Below, in pieces: positions 32,162-41,282 of a DNA stretch of 64,000 bases. The stretch is taken from positions 1 to 64,000 of the forward strand of contig JADZDM010000033.1 in NCBI GenBank assembly GCA_020851035.1. The letters are read 5' to 3'. The DNA comes from Gemmatimonadaceae bacterium. GTDB taxonomy: Bacteria; Gemmatimonadota; Gemmatimonadetes; Gemmatimonadales; Gemmatimonadaceae. The notes beneath the pieces are model-generated. The model searched no databases. It saw only the letters and a program-made list of their open reading frames with translations, and was not told where the DNA came from. The translations under genes were made by a program, and so were the position numbers. The stretch's first letter is position 1; each line of letters opens with the position of its first letter.

Positions 32162-33510
32162 GCGCCGGCCCCGACGAGCACGGTGACGGGCTGCGTGCCG
32201 AGCTCACGCTGCTCGACGCCACCATGATCAACGTCGGCACGATGGTCGGCTCGGCCATCTTCATCGTGCCGGCAGCCATCGCGGCCCACTTCAGCGGCGT
32301 CTTCCCCACCATCCTCGTCTGGGTGTGCGGCGCGCTGGTCTCGCTCTGCGGCGCGCTCTGCGTGGCCGAGCTGGGCGCGATGATGCCGGCGGCCGGCGGG
32401 CAGTACGTGTACCTCAGCCGCGCCTACGGCCGCGTGTGGGGCTTCCTGTACGGCTGGAGCGCCTCGGTCATCATCAACCCGCTCTCCATCGCGGCCATCG
32501 CCGTGGGCTTCGCGACCTACCTCGCGTACTTCATCCCGATCGGCCCGGCGGGGATCAAGGCTGCGGCCTGCCTCTCGATCGCGGCGCTCACACTGCTCAA
32601 CTGCTTCGGCCTGCGGCTCGGTGCCATCACGCAGAACGTGCTCACGGTGGCCAAGATCGCGGCGGTGGTGGCAGTCATCGCGCTGTGCGTCACGCTGCCC
32701 GGGGGCTCCCTCGCACGGCTCACGCCATTCTGGCCGCACGAGTCGTGGTCGGCGCTCGTGGCACCGTTCGGCGTGGCGATGGTCGCGGTGTTGTGGGCGT
32801 TCGAGGGCTGGATCGAGGTGACCTACGTCGGCAGCGAGATCCGCAACCCGCAGCGCGACATGCCGCTCTCGATCATCATCTCGACCGTCCTGGTCGGCCT
32901 GCTCTACATCGCGCTGGCACTGGCACTCACCTGGGTGCTCGGCCAGCGTGCCGTTGCCGCATCACCGCGGGTGGCGGCCGACGCGATGACGGCCGTCCTC
33001 GGCACCGCCGGTGCCACCGTGATCGCGGCCACCGTGCTGGTGGCGACGCTCGGCTCCAACAACGGCATCGTGTTCACCGCCGCGCGGGTGCCGTACGCCA
33101 TGGCACGGCAGGGCGAGTTCTGGCGCTGGGCGGGACAGGTGAGTGAGCGCCACGCCGTGCCCACGCCGGCGCTGCTGGCGCAGGGAGCGTGGTCGATCCT
33201 GCTGGCGCTCAGCGGGCGCTACGACCAGCTCTTCACCTGCATCGTGTTCGTCGCGTTCCTGTTCTACGGCATGTCCTGCGGGGCCGTGCTGCTCCTGCGG
33301 CGCCGCGAACCGGCCGCCGGCCGGCCGTACCGCACCTGGGGCTACCCCGTCACCCCGCTGGTCTTCATCGCGTTCGCGCTCTTCCTGGTGGTGAACACCG
33401 TGCGCGAGACCCCGGTGGAATCGGCCGTGGGGGTGGGCCTCCTGGTGATAGGGCTCGTCTGCTACCGCACCCTGGGCTGGCATCGCGTGAGACCCGTGCC
33501 CCACGCATAG
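32158..33510 (+). CDS. APC-family amino acid permease
   Basis: This 450-residue polytopic protein has about twelve hydrophobic segments. It opens with the APC signature LLDATMINVGTMVGSAIFIV (helix 1 with the unwound glycine region), then AELGAMMPAAGGQYVYL. It resembles LAT-type exchangers and other amino acid permeases. The GTG start at 32158 overlaps the Rieske oxygenase stop, which indicates one transcript. It probably imports the amine or amino acid that the oxygenase acts on. Confidence 0.9.
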   Translation: MSAGPDEHGDGLRAELTLLDATMINVGTMVGSAIFIVPAAIAAHFSGVFPTILVWVCGALVSLCGALCVAELGAMMPAAGGQYVYLSRAYGRVWGFLYGWSASVIINPLSIAAIAVGFATYLAYFIPIGPAGIKAAACLSIAALTLLNCFGLRLGAITQNVLTVAKIAAVVAVIALCVTLPGGSLARLTPFWPHESWSALVAPFGVAMVAVLWAFEGWIEVTYVGSEIRNPQRDMPLSIIISTVLVGLLYIALALALTWVLGQRAVAASPRVAADAMTAVLGTAGATVIAATVLVATLGSNNGIVFTAARVPYAMARQGEFWRWAGQVSERHAVPTPALLAQGAWSILLALSGRYDQLFTCIVFVAFLFYGMSCGAVLLLRRREPAAGRPYRTWGYPVTPLVFIAFALFLVVNTVRETPVESAVGVGLLVIGLVCYRTLGWHRVRPVPHA

Positions 33511-33578
33511 TTTTCCCGCCACGCGCCGGCCATCCGGCTGGCCGCGGACACCCCGCGACACCCACAGGGAGCTGCAAC

Positions 33579-34163
33579 ATGAACATCACGGACATCCTCA
33601 AGCAGGTCGGTGGCCTCCAGTCGATGGCGAAGGAACTCGGGCTCAGTGAAAGCCAGGTGGCGGCCGGCGCCTCCGCGCTGGCACCGGCGGTGCTGGGCGG
33701 GTTTCAGAAGCAGGCGCAGTCCGGCGGGGTCGAGGGCCTCGGCGGCCTCCTCTCGCAGCTCGGTGGCGGCGCCCTGCTCGACAACGTCGTCTCCGCGCAG
33801 CCCACCGACACGAGCCTCGGCAACAACGTGCTGGGCCAGATCTTCGGCTCGAAGGACGTGAGCCGCACGGTGGCGCAGTCGGCCGCGGCGACGAGCGGGC
33901 TCGATGCCGGTGTGCTGAAGAAGATGCTGCCGATGCTCGCCATGGTTGTCGCCGGCTACATGGCCAAGGGGGGCGGTGCGGCACCGGCGGCGCAGCAGGC
34001 CTCCAGCGGCGGTGGGCTGGGCGGGCTGCTCGGCGGACTGCTCGGCGGCATGGGTGGCGGCGGTGGCCAGCGCGCCGGTGGCCTCGCCGGCATGATCGAT
34101 TCCAACGGCGACGGCAATGCGCTCGATGACATCATGCGCATGGCCGGCAAGATGATCCGGTAA
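33579..34163 (+). CDS. DUF937 domain protein
   Basis: This 194-residue protein of the DUF937 (YidB-like) family has an N-terminal LGLSESQVAAGASALAPAVL, a central KKMLPMLAMVVAGYMAK helix, a glycine-rich linker (GGGLGGLLGGLLGG) and the C-terminal IDSNGDGNALDDIMRMA. That last segment resembles an EF-hand or dockerin-like calcium loop. Function is unknown. It has no signal peptide. The stop is 8 bp from the GH42 start, which suggests co-transcription. Confidence 0.85.
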   Translation: MNITDILKQVGGLQSMAKELGLSESQVAAGASALAPAVLGGFQKQAQSGGVEGLGGLLSQLGGGALLDNVVSAQPTDTSLGNNVLGQIFGSKDVSRTVAQSAAATSGLDAGVLKKMLPMLAMVVAGYMAKGGGAAPAAQQASSGGGLGGLLGGLLGGMGGGGGQRAGGLAGMIDSNGDGNALDDIMRMAGKMIR

Positions 34164-34171
34164 CGCTCGTC

Positions 34172-36331
34172 ATGCCGTTCGGCACCGGTCTGCGGCGGGT
34201 GGTGAGAGTGGCGGCGAGTCGTGCGCTGCTCGCCGCGACGGTGGTGGCATTCGTTCGGGACGCCGGTGCGCAACCTGCGCACCGGCGTCCCGTTCGCGTG
34301 TCGCTCCAGGGTGCCGCCCTCCTCGGCCAGCCCGACCCGATGAGCATCGGGGCCTTCTACTACCCGGAACAGTGGCCGCGCTCGCAGTGGAAGCGTGACA
34401 TGGAGGGCCAGGCCCGCCTGGGGTTCGACTTCACCCACATGGCGGAGTTCAGCTGGACGTACCTCGAGCCGCGCGAGGGCACCTTCGACTTCACCTGGCT
34501 CGACGAGGCGATCGACCTCGCGGCAAAGGCCGGACTGAAGGTCATCCTCGGCACGCCATCTGCGGCGCCCCCGAGCTGGATGGGCGAGCGGTACCCGCAG
34601 GTCTATCGCGTGGACGAACGGGGACGGCGCCACGAACACGGCATCCGCGCGGAGGTGTCGCTCGCCGACCCGACCTATCGCCGTTTCGTGGATCGCATCG
34701 TCACGCGCATGGCGCAGCGCTACGGCAACGATCCGCGCGTCTGGGGCTGGCAGGTGGACAACGAACCCGGCACCTTCGCCGACTTCAGCCCGGCCGCGCG
34801 CATCGCGTTCCAGCGCTGGCTGCGCGCCAGGTACGGCACCATCGCGGCCATGAACGCCGCCTGGGGTGGCAGCTTCTGGAGCTCACGCTACGGCCGCTTC
34901 GGCGAGGTGCGCCTGCCGAACACCGTGCTCGCCGCCGAGGATCGCCTCAGCCCGCACGCGGTGCTCGACCTCGCGCGCTTCGATGCCGACGTCACCGCAC
35001 GGTTTCTCGATGGGCAGGCCGGCATCATCCGGCGATACGCGCGCCATGGCCAGTGGGTGACCACGAACTACACCAACATCACCACCGGCACCGACCCGCG
35101 CCGCAGCCGCGCGATGGACTTCACCACCTTCACGCTCTACCCGGTGGCCGGGAACAACATCCTCGGTGGCGAGAGCTACGCCATCGGCGATCCCACGCGA
35201 TTGATGGAGGCGGCGGCGTACTATCGCCCGATCACGGGCACCTTCGGCATCATGGAAATGCAGCCGGGGCAGGTGAACTGGGGCAGCGTGAATCCGCAGC
35301 CTGCACGCGGTGCCGTCGGCATGTGGATGTGGCACGCGTTCGCGAGCGGCGCGTCTCTGCTAGGCACCTACCGCTATCGTCACCCGCTGCGCGGCAGCGA
35401 GATGTACCATGAGGGCATCACCGGCACGGATGGTGTGACGCTTTCGCGCACCGGCCGCGAGTTCGTGGCGACGATGCGCGCGATCGACTCACTGACGCCG
35501 CTGCTCGACACTGCCGCACGCATGCCGGCGTCGCTGGCCGCGCGGCGCACGGCCATCCTCTGGAGCCACGACAACTTCTGGGACCTGGAGATCCAGCCGC
35601 AGACCACGGAATGGAGGACGTGGGCGCACCGCAACACCGTCACCGCCGCGGTGAAGTCCACGGGCGCGCCGATGGACTTCATCGCCGAGGACGCGGACTT
35701 CGGTGGGTACCCGTTCCTGGTGGCGCCGGCGTACCAGCTCGTGAGTGACGCGCTGGTGGCGAAATGGACGCAATACGTGGAGCGTGGCGGCCACCTCGTG
35801 CTCACGGCGCGCACCGGCCAGAAGGACGAGCGCGGGCACTTCCCCGAGGGACGCTGGGCCGCGCGGCTTTCCAGCCTCACGGGCGTGGACCTCGAGGCGT
35901 TCGACATGCTGCCGCCTGGTGCCACCGCGCAGGTGACGGTGCAGGGTGTGCGGCATGTGTGGCACCGCTGGGGCGACATCCTCGCGCCGCGCGCCGGCAC
36001 GGAGACGCTCGCGACGTACGTCGACCGGTGGTACGACGGAAAGGCGGCGGTCACGACGCACCGCGTCGGTCGGGGCTCGGTCACCGTGATCGGCGTGTCG
36101 ACCGACGATGGCGCACTCGAGCGCGCCGTGATCCGCGACGCTTATCGCCGCGCCGGCGTGACGATCGATGACCTCCCGCCGGGTGTGTTCATCGAGTGGC
36201 GGAGCGGTGTCTTCGTCGCAGTGAACTACGGTACGGCGCCGTTCGCGCCGGTGCTGCCGGCTGGCGCCGCCGTGCTGCGCGGCGTGACGCCGATGCCACC
36301 GGCGGGGGTGCTGGTGTGGAAGGTCCGCTGA
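34172..36331 (+). CDS. Exported GH42-family beta-galactosidase-like glycoside hydrolase
   Basis: This 719-residue enzyme has a signal peptide (ALLAATVVAFVRDAGAQ), and the GH42 TIM barrel begins at SIGAFYYPEQWP. The predicted acid/base is Glu in GWQVDNEPG and the nucleophile Glu in FGIMEMQPGQVNWG. The domain order (barrel, then a Rossmann-like trimerisation domain from about residue 420, then a small beta domain) matches GH42. Most GH42 enzymes are cytoplasmic, so the export signal is notable and suggests that the substrate is an external galactoside or pectin side chain. No sugar transporter is adjacent. Confidence 0.88.
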   Translation: MPFGTGLRRVVRVAASRALLAATVVAFVRDAGAQPAHRRPVRVSLQGAALLGQPDPMSIGAFYYPEQWPRSQWKRDMEGQARLGFDFTHMAEFSWTYLEPREGTFDFTWLDEAIDLAAKAGLKVILGTPSAAPPSWMGERYPQVYRVDERGRRHEHGIRAEVSLADPTYRRFVDRIVTRMAQRYGNDPRVWGWQVDNEPGTFADFSPAARIAFQRWLRARYGTIAAMNAAWGGSFWSSRYGRFGEVRLPNTVLAAEDRLSPHAVLDLARFDADVTARFLDGQAGIIRRYARHGQWVTTNYTNITTGTDPRRSRAMDFTTFTLYPVAGNNILGGESYAIGDPTRLMEAAAYYRPITGTFGIMEMQPGQVNWGSVNPQPARGAVGMWMWHAFASGASLLGTYRYRHPLRGSEMYHEGITGTDGVTLSRTGREFVATMRAIDSLTPLLDTAARMPASLAARRTAILWSHDNFWDLEIQPQTTEWRTWAHRNTVTAAVKSTGAPMDFIAEDADFGGYPFLVAPAYQLVSDALVAKWTQYVERGGHLVLTARTGQKDERGHFPEGRWAARLSSLTGVDLEAFDMLPPGATAQVTVQGVRHVWHRWGDILAPRAGTETLATYVDRWYDGKAAVTTHRVGRGSVTVIGVSTDDGALERAVIRDAYRRAGVTIDDLPPGVFIEWRSGVFVAVNYGTAPFAPVLPAGAAVLRGVTPMPPAGVLVWKVR

Positions 36332-36404
36332 CGCGCGCCACACTGTGACCATCGCGGGTGCGGCGCAGTACACCGGACGTCCGCTTCTCCATGGTGCATA
36401 CCCG

Positions 36405-36851
36405 ATGCGTAACTCGAGATGGCGTGTGTGTGTCGCCGCCGTTGTGGTCGCGTGCGCCGGGCCGACCGGTCCGGACGCGGGACTGCCCTACGTGTATGCG
36501 CTGGCCAGCTGCGGTCCGGCTGACGGGCCGGCGGTGACGCTCACGTTCAGCGGCACCCCGTACTCCGGCGAGCGTGTGAGCCCGCCGTACGTGCTGATGA
36601 CCGTGTACCGCCCCCCGACGGACCTCGCCGGCCGCACCTACACGTTCGATCGCACGGGCGACACCGCGTCGGGCGTGATGATCGATGCGAGTGGCGCCTA
36701 CGTGGGTGCCGTGACGGGCACGCTGCAGGTCGACCGCGTCACGGGCGACAACAGCGTGGTGGCGTATGTGAACGCGCAGCTGCCCGACGGGTCGCGGCTC
36801 CGGCGCGCGTTCGTGGCACCGTGGCGCATTGCACTGGTGGCCTGCGGCTGA
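36405..36851 (+). CDS. Hypothetical lipoprotein
   Basis: This 148-residue protein begins with a short signal and lipobox (VAAVVVACAGPTGPD). The remainder is beta-rich (AVTLTFSGTPYSG, VLMTVYRPP) with no family that I can name. It is followed by a strong bidirectional hairpin. ATG 36405 is chosen for the signal peptide. Confidence 0.6.
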   Translation: MRNSRWRVCVAAVVVACAGPTGPDAGLPYVYALASCGPADGPAVTLTFSGTPYSGERVSPPYVLMTVYRPPTDLAGRTYTFDRTGDTASGVMIDASGAYVGAVTGTLQVDRVTGDNSVVAYVNAQLPDGSRLRRAFVAPWRIALVACG

Positions 36852-36878
36852 CCGGAGCGGCGGAACGGGACGGGATGT

Positions 36879-36918
36879 GGAACGGGGCAGCCGGCGCGAA
36901 TGCCGGCTGCCCCGTTCC
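36879..36918. terminator. Perfect 17-bp bidirectional terminator hairpin
   Basis: A perfect 17-bp inverted repeat (36879-36895 with 36902-36918; GGAACGGGGCAGCCGGC and its complement) around the loop GCGAAT stands between convergent genes, 28 bases after one stop and 19 before the other. Confidence 0.85.
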
Positions 36919-36936
36919 GTATCCATCCGCCGGCAA

Positions 36937-38979
36937 CTACACCACGGCCGCCATCAGGTCCTGCACGGCCTTGCGCAGCATCTTCGCCTTCTCCGGATCA
37001 CACGAGCCGCGCGTCTCGGCCTCGAGCGAACCCGCCAGCGCGCGCAGTGCCGCCTGGCGTGCATCACCTGCGGCGCGTTCGGCCGACTGCAGGCCGGCAC
37101 GGATCTCCGAGATGCGCGACGACGCCAGGCAACCCTTCCGCTCGAGCTGGTCGGTGAAGGCCCGCGCCAGCGCGTAGCTGGGCGGCCATTCCAGCTTCGG
37201 CTGGCCCTGCGCGTTCAGGTAGTCGAAGTGCACCGTCTTCGCCGCGTCGATCTCGTTCTGGCTCACGAACCGGCTCGGCGTCATCTCGGTCAGGTCCAGG
37301 CCGCGTGCGATCTCGGAGCTGATCATCTGGCCGTTGTACCAGTACACCGACCACGAGCCACCCGTCACGATGCGGGTGGAGTCCACCGGGCCGCGGTCGA
37401 ACGACGCGATCTCGAACGGGTGCGCGGGGTCGGTGAAGTCGAACATCGAGATGCCGCCCTGGTACCACGACTGGATCATCACGTCGCGGCCCGGGATCGG
37501 CACCAGCGAGCCGTTGTGCGCCACACAGTTCTCGGCCGACGTCTGCACGGTCGGGATCTTGTAGTAGCCCTGGAACACCAGCTTCCGGTTCACGATCCGG
37601 AAGATCGCATTGGAGCCCCATTCCGGCTTGTCACCGGCGCGGCACTTCGGTGCGGTGCCACCGCCCCACTCGTCCGAGAACAGCAGCTTGGTGCCGTCGT
37701 TGTTGAAGGTCGCCGAGTGCCAGTAGGCAAAGTTCGAGTCGGCGGCCGCGTCGAGGCGCGTCGGGTTGGTCGGGTCGCTGATGTCCAGCAGGATGCCGTG
37801 GCCCTCGCAGGCGCCGCCGGCCAGGCCCAGCGCCGGGTACACGGTGATGTCGTGGCACTGCGAGCGCTCGGAGACCGGGGCCCCCGGGGCGGCGGCGGTG
37901 CCGAAGAGGGTGTTGATCACGCCCTGGATCGAGCCGCGCAGCGCGGTCGAGTCGGCGGCGGTCGGTGCCCCGCTGCCGCCACGCGACTTCACCATGCTGT
38001 CCAGCACCTGGCGGACGAGCTGCGGCGGCACGACGAGGTCGAGTCCCGACTGAGGGTTCTTCGCGATGTAGGCGCCCTGGGCGCGCGCCGCGGTGATCTG
38101 CCGCGACGAGGCCTCACGGTCGGCGTCCGACGGGCCGTGGCCCGGCGTGTTGGTCAGGCCGGCGAAGATGTTCGCGCGGCTCACGACGGCGGCCTTGGTC
38201 GGGTCGGCCAGCGGGACCTTGATGATCTCGATGCGCAGGCGCGCCGAGCTCGCGTCAGCGCTGGTGGTGTTCGTGCAGCCGGCCAGCTCGTTCGGCGAGC
38301 GGATGCCGGCCGAGCCCGAGACGTAGATGTAGACGTTCTGCTTGTCCTTCGGGTCCTCGAGCACCGTGTGCGTGTGCGAGCCGCGGCAGGTCTGCACGTT
38401 GGCGATCAGCTTCGGCGCCTTGATGTCCGTGATGTCGAAGATGCGCACGCCGCGCATGCGCAGCGCGCTCACCGTGTCCTGCACGCCGCCGCCGAGGCAG
38501 TCGGTGCGGCCGTTGTTGGCCTCGACCGACATGAAGAGCAGGTTCCGGTACACCGACACGTCGTTCTGCGAGGCCGGGCACGGGTACGCGGTGGCGAGCA
38601 CCGGCTTCGCCGGGTCGCTCATGTCCCAGATCACCAGGCCATTGAAGTTGCCCTGGATCGCATACTTGCCGGTGAACGTGATGTCGGAGTTCCAGCCGGT
38701 GCCCATCGCGGCGGGCGTCGCCGCGGTGCCGGTCACCTTCATGTTCGACACGGCCACCTGGGCATCACGCAATCCGCCACGCAGGCCGACGCGGCCATCG
38801 CGCAGCCACTCGGCGGGCACGGCACCCGAGGCCGACGCCGTCGACGCCGTCGGCGCCGGGGACGCCGCCGGTGAGGGCGTGTTGGCCGCGCAGGCCGCGA
38901 GGCCGGCGGCAGCGGTCAGCATGGCGAGGGGGCCTGCCTGCGTGCGGGCGCGGAGCAGGAGGGAACTGGACAGGGACAT
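36937..38979 (-). CDS. LVIVD-repeat-like lipoprotein
   Basis: This 680-residue exported protein has a lipobox (AAAGLAACAAN) and a Pro/Ala/Ser-rich linker. A propeller-like body follows with recurring LVIVD-type strands, such as NGLVIWDMSDPAKPVLA, RGVRIFDITDIKAPKLIA, GILLDISDPTNPTRLD and GISMFDFTDPAHPFEIA. The C-terminal 100 residues are helical. LVIVD proteins are surface beta-propellers of unclear function. Several Cys pairs (for example YPCPASQND, TDCLGGG) suggest disulfides. A DUF305 lipoprotein gene lies just upstream in the same direction. Confidence 0.8.
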   Translation of the reverse strand: MSLSSSLLLRARTQAGPLAMLTAAAGLAACAANTPSPAASPAPTASTASASGAVPAEWLRDGRVGLRGGLRDAQVAVSNMKVTGTAATPAAMGTGWNSDITFTGKYAIQGNFNGLVIWDMSDPAKPVLATAYPCPASQNDVSVYRNLLFMSVEANNGRTDCLGGGVQDTVSALRMRGVRIFDITDIKAPKLIANVQTCRGSHTHTVLEDPKDKQNVYIYVSGSAGIRSPNELAGCTNTTSADASSARLRIEIIKVPLADPTKAAVVSRANIFAGLTNTPGHGPSDADREASSRQITAARAQGAYIAKNPQSGLDLVVPPQLVRQVLDSMVKSRGGSGAPTAADSTALRGSIQGVINTLFGTAAAPGAPVSERSQCHDITVYPALGLAGGACEGHGILLDISDPTNPTRLDAAADSNFAYWHSATFNNDGTKLLFSDEWGGGTAPKCRAGDKPEWGSNAIFRIVNRKLVFQGYYKIPTVQTSAENCVAHNGSLVPIPGRDVMIQSWYQGGISMFDFTDPAHPFEIASFDRGPVDSTRIVTGGSWSVYWYNGQMISSEIARGLDLTEMTPSRFVSQNEIDAAKTVHFDYLNAQGQPKLEWPPSYALARAFTDQLERKGCLASSRISEIRAGLQSAERAAGDARQAALRALAGSLEAETRGSCDPEKAKMLRKAVQDLMAAVV

Positions 38980-39029
38980 CGAAAGGCCTCGGGGTTGAGG
39001 AACGGGGAACGGCCGGTGGTGCGACGGGA

Positions 39030-39749
39030 TCAGCGCGGCGGCGCGAAGCCCATCTCGAGCAACATCGAGAGCATGCGCTGGATCTCGGTGGACTGATCCA
39101 CCTCGACGTCCGACGCGAACTTGAAGACGGTCTCGTCCTGCCCCGCGCCCTGGTTGGCGAAGAGCGTGCGCACCATCGTCACCGCGCCACGGTGGTGCTG
39201 CATCATGTACACGAGGAACAGCCGGTCGAACTCCGGGCCACGTGCGGCATCGAGTTCCGTGAGCTGCGCATCGGTGAGCATGCCCGGCATGTTCATCGCG
39301 TGCGCCATGCCACCCATGTTGTGGCCGCCGTGGTCCATGCCGGCCATTGCGCCGGCGGGCGCGGCCTTCGGCGCCATCGTGACGGTGCCGTTGGTGTCCA
39401 CCTGCATCGCGTCCTGGTTGCGGTCACGCAGCCAGGTCTGCATCAGCGCGATGTCATCGGTTTGCGCATTGATGATGCGGGCCGTGAGCCGCAGCACCCC
39501 CGGCGACGCGCCGTGCGTGGGGGCCCATCGCGACATGTAGATGGCCTGGGCATGATGGTGGATCATGCCGCTCATGAAGTCGATGTCGGCCTGCGTGTAC
39601 GGCAGGCGGGCCGAATCGGCGCGGGCGCGGGCCATGGCGCCGGCGGCACCGGGCACGAAGCTGTCGGCCGGGGCGGCGCGCTGGCCGGCGCAGGCCGCGA
39701 TCAGCAGCGCGGTGCCAGCCACGAACAGGGCGGGGCGGAGGTGGATCAT
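39030..39749 (-). CDS. DUF305 lipoprotein
   Basis: This 239-residue protein has a lipobox (GTALLIAACAGQ) and two histidine motifs typical of DUF305: DFMSGMIHHHAQAI and YMMQHHRGAV. A Met/His-rich stretch lies between them (GMDHGGHNMGGMAHAMNMPG). DUF305 is a ferritin-like helical bundle often found with copper-handling genes; the Met/His segment would suit copper or other metal binding, which is inference. ATG 39749 is set by the signal. It precedes the LVIVD-type gene by 50 bp, so the two may be co-transcribed. Confidence 0.87.
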   Translation of the reverse strand: MIHLRPALFVAGTALLIAACAGQRAAPADSFVPGAAGAMARARADSARLPYTQADIDFMSGMIHHHAQAIYMSRWAPTHGASPGVLRLTARIINAQTDDIALMQTWLRDRNQDAMQVDTNGTVTMAPKAAPAGAMAGMDHGGHNMGGMAHAMNMPGMLTDAQLTELDAARGPEFDRLFLVYMMQHHRGAVTMVRTLFANQGAGQDETVFKFASDVEVDQSTEIQRMLSMLLEMGFAPPR

Positions 39750-39942
39750 CCGTGCACGGTCGGCGAAGGGAGGGGGCGTCAGCAGGGAAGGCCGACACCG
39801 CACCGCGGTAAGATACGGCCGGGCAGGCGTACGGGAGTGGACTGCTCGGCGTTGCGGTCGAGGTGGTTAACACGCCGGCAGGATGCACGTCTCATGGCGT
39901 GATACCCGCCGCGCGATGGTCGCCTCGCCCGGCTTTCCGGAG

Positions 39943-40266
39943 ATGCCCATGCCCACGATCAAGACCCTGCGCCTGCTGGCACTTGCCGGCGCCCTCACGC
40001 TCTCGGCCTGTGCCTCGGCCGGTCGCCCAGGTCCCGGCGCCGTCTACGTCCGCTACGGGCCGCCGCCACGTGTGGTCGAGGTCGTTGGTCTGCGACCCGG
40101 GCCCGGCGCCGTGTGGGTGCCCGGCCATCACGCCTGGCGCGGCAACGGCTACGTCTGGATCGGCGGTCGCTACGAGTACCCGGCGCGCGGATTCCGGCGC
40201 TGGGAGGCCGGCCGCTGGCGCCACTCCAGGTCGGGGTGGTACTGGAGTGACGGGCGGTGGCGCTGA
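39943..40266 (+). CDS. Small lipoprotein with tryptophan-rich YXWGXW-like repeats
   Basis: This protein of about 107 residues has a signal and lipobox (LALAGALTLSACASAG). The mature part repeats aromatic/Gly motifs: VWVPGHHAWRGNGYVWIGG, GRYEYPARGFRRWEAG, GRWRHSRSGWYWSDG. These resemble YXWGXW/WXXGHW repeat proteins of proteobacterial envelopes, whose function is unknown. ATG 39943 or 39949 are equivalent choices. Confidence 0.7.
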   Translation: MPMPTIKTLRLLALAGALTLSACASAGRPGPGAVYVRYGPPPRVVEVVGLRPGPGAVWVPGHHAWRGNGYVWIGGRYEYPARGFRRWEAGRWRHSRSGWYWSDGRWR

Positions 40267-40298
40267 GCGGGTGACCGCGCGACGTGCGGCGTACCCGA

Positions 40299-40847
40299 TC
40301 AGCCCAGCAGGTCGCGCATCGTCACACTGAACCCCGGCAGCACGTCGTCGCCGGACAACAGGTCGTCCACGGTCCGTCTTGCGGCACTCCCGTCGGCGCG
40401 ATGGACGTGCGCGGCCCGCCGGATCGGATCGATGATCCAGACCAGGCGCGTGCCGGCGGCGATCCAGTCGCGCACCCGACGCCGCACCTCACCGGCGCGG
40501 TCGTCAGGCGACAGGATCTCCACGGCGAGGTCCGGTGCGAGCTCCGGAAACCCGTGCCGCATCGCAGCCGTCGGAACGCGCGCCGCGCTCACGTAGGCCA
40601 CGTCGGGTGCGCGCACCGTGTCGGGGGCGCGGAAGAGCGTGAACCCGGTTTCGGCCGCCAGCACGTGGCCGAGTTGCTGCCGCTGTACGAACGTCGCAAT
40701 CGCCACCAGCACCCGCGATGCGACGTACCCGTGCTCGTACCCCGCCAGCTCCCGCGCGATCAACCGCCCGCCCACCAGCTCCGCCCGCGCGTGCGGCGCG
40801 GACCGGGCCAGGAGGCCCTCTGCCGTCATCAGCCGGTGGGTGGCCAT
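40299..40847 (-). CDS. Uma2 family (DUF820) endonuclease-like protein
   Basis: This protein of about 182 residues has the Uma2 PD-(D/E)XK-like core: ELVGGRLIARE, VRAPDVAYVSAARV, PDLAVEILSPDD (the Asp and Glu-x-Leu of the nuclease site), VRDWIAAGTRLVWIIDP, and the closing DDVLPGFSVTMRDLL. The family is abundant in cyanobacteria and Gemmatimonadetes; a nuclease activity is predicted but the biological role is unknown. ATG 40847 (MATHRLMTAEGLL) is the typical family start; ATG 40892 is possible. Confidence 0.85.
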   Translation of the reverse strand: MATHRLMTAEGLLARSAPHARAELVGGRLIARELAGYEHGYVASRVLVAIATFVQRQQLGHVLAAETGFTLFRAPDTVRAPDVAYVSAARVPTAAMRHGFPELAPDLAVEILSPDDRAGEVRRRVRDWIAAGTRLVWIIDPIRRAAHVHRADGSAARRTVDDLLSGDDVLPGFSVTMRDLLG

Positions 40848-41016
40848 GATCTCGGAGATCCGGCGTGGGGTGCGCGGGGTGCGTGACGGCATGCACCAGC
40901 GTACGCAGCTGCGTCACGGCCGCGTCATCGGTGCGGCGGGCGATCCCGACCGGCTCATGTGGGCGTGTCACCGTCTTCACGCTTGCGCGAACCTTCCAGC
41001 GTTCAATGGGACCGCG

Positions 41017-41203
41017 TTCAAGGGGACGGAGATCTTGAAATAGCGTTCAAGGGGACGGAGATCTTGAATTCAAGATCTCCGTCCCCTCGAACCAGGATCC
41101 GTTCAAGATCCCCGTCCCCTTGAATCCAAGATCCCCGTCCCCTTGAACCATGATCCGTTCAAGATCCCCGTCCCCTTGAACTCGAGATCCCCGTCCCCTC
41201 GAA
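41017..41203. repeat. Cluster of eight 23-bp repeat units, two forward and six inverted
   Basis: Forward units occupy 41017-41039 and 41046-41068. Inverted units occupy 41069-41091, 41102-41124, 41125-41147, 41158-41180 and 41181-41203, and the join at 41063-41074 is shared by a forward and an inverted arm. Pairs of inverted units are split by 10-bp spacers CCAGGATCCG and CCATGATCCG, the same spacing as in the other clusters. A degenerate TTCAATGGGACCG precedes at 41002. It lies just upstream of the fumarase gene, so it is transcribed into or overlaps that leader. Confidence 0.85.
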
Positions 41204-41282
41204 CCCGTCCCCCAGCCCCCTCGATCCGACACTCACCCGGAGCCCCCGCCGCCCAGTCCCATTCCGCGCTATCCTTCCCCCC

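Noticed and set aside
36829-38874. 681-residue plus-strand open frame
   Set aside because: It is the antisense shadow of the LVIVD-type gene; its translation is Arg/Val/His-biased and has no domain or start signal.
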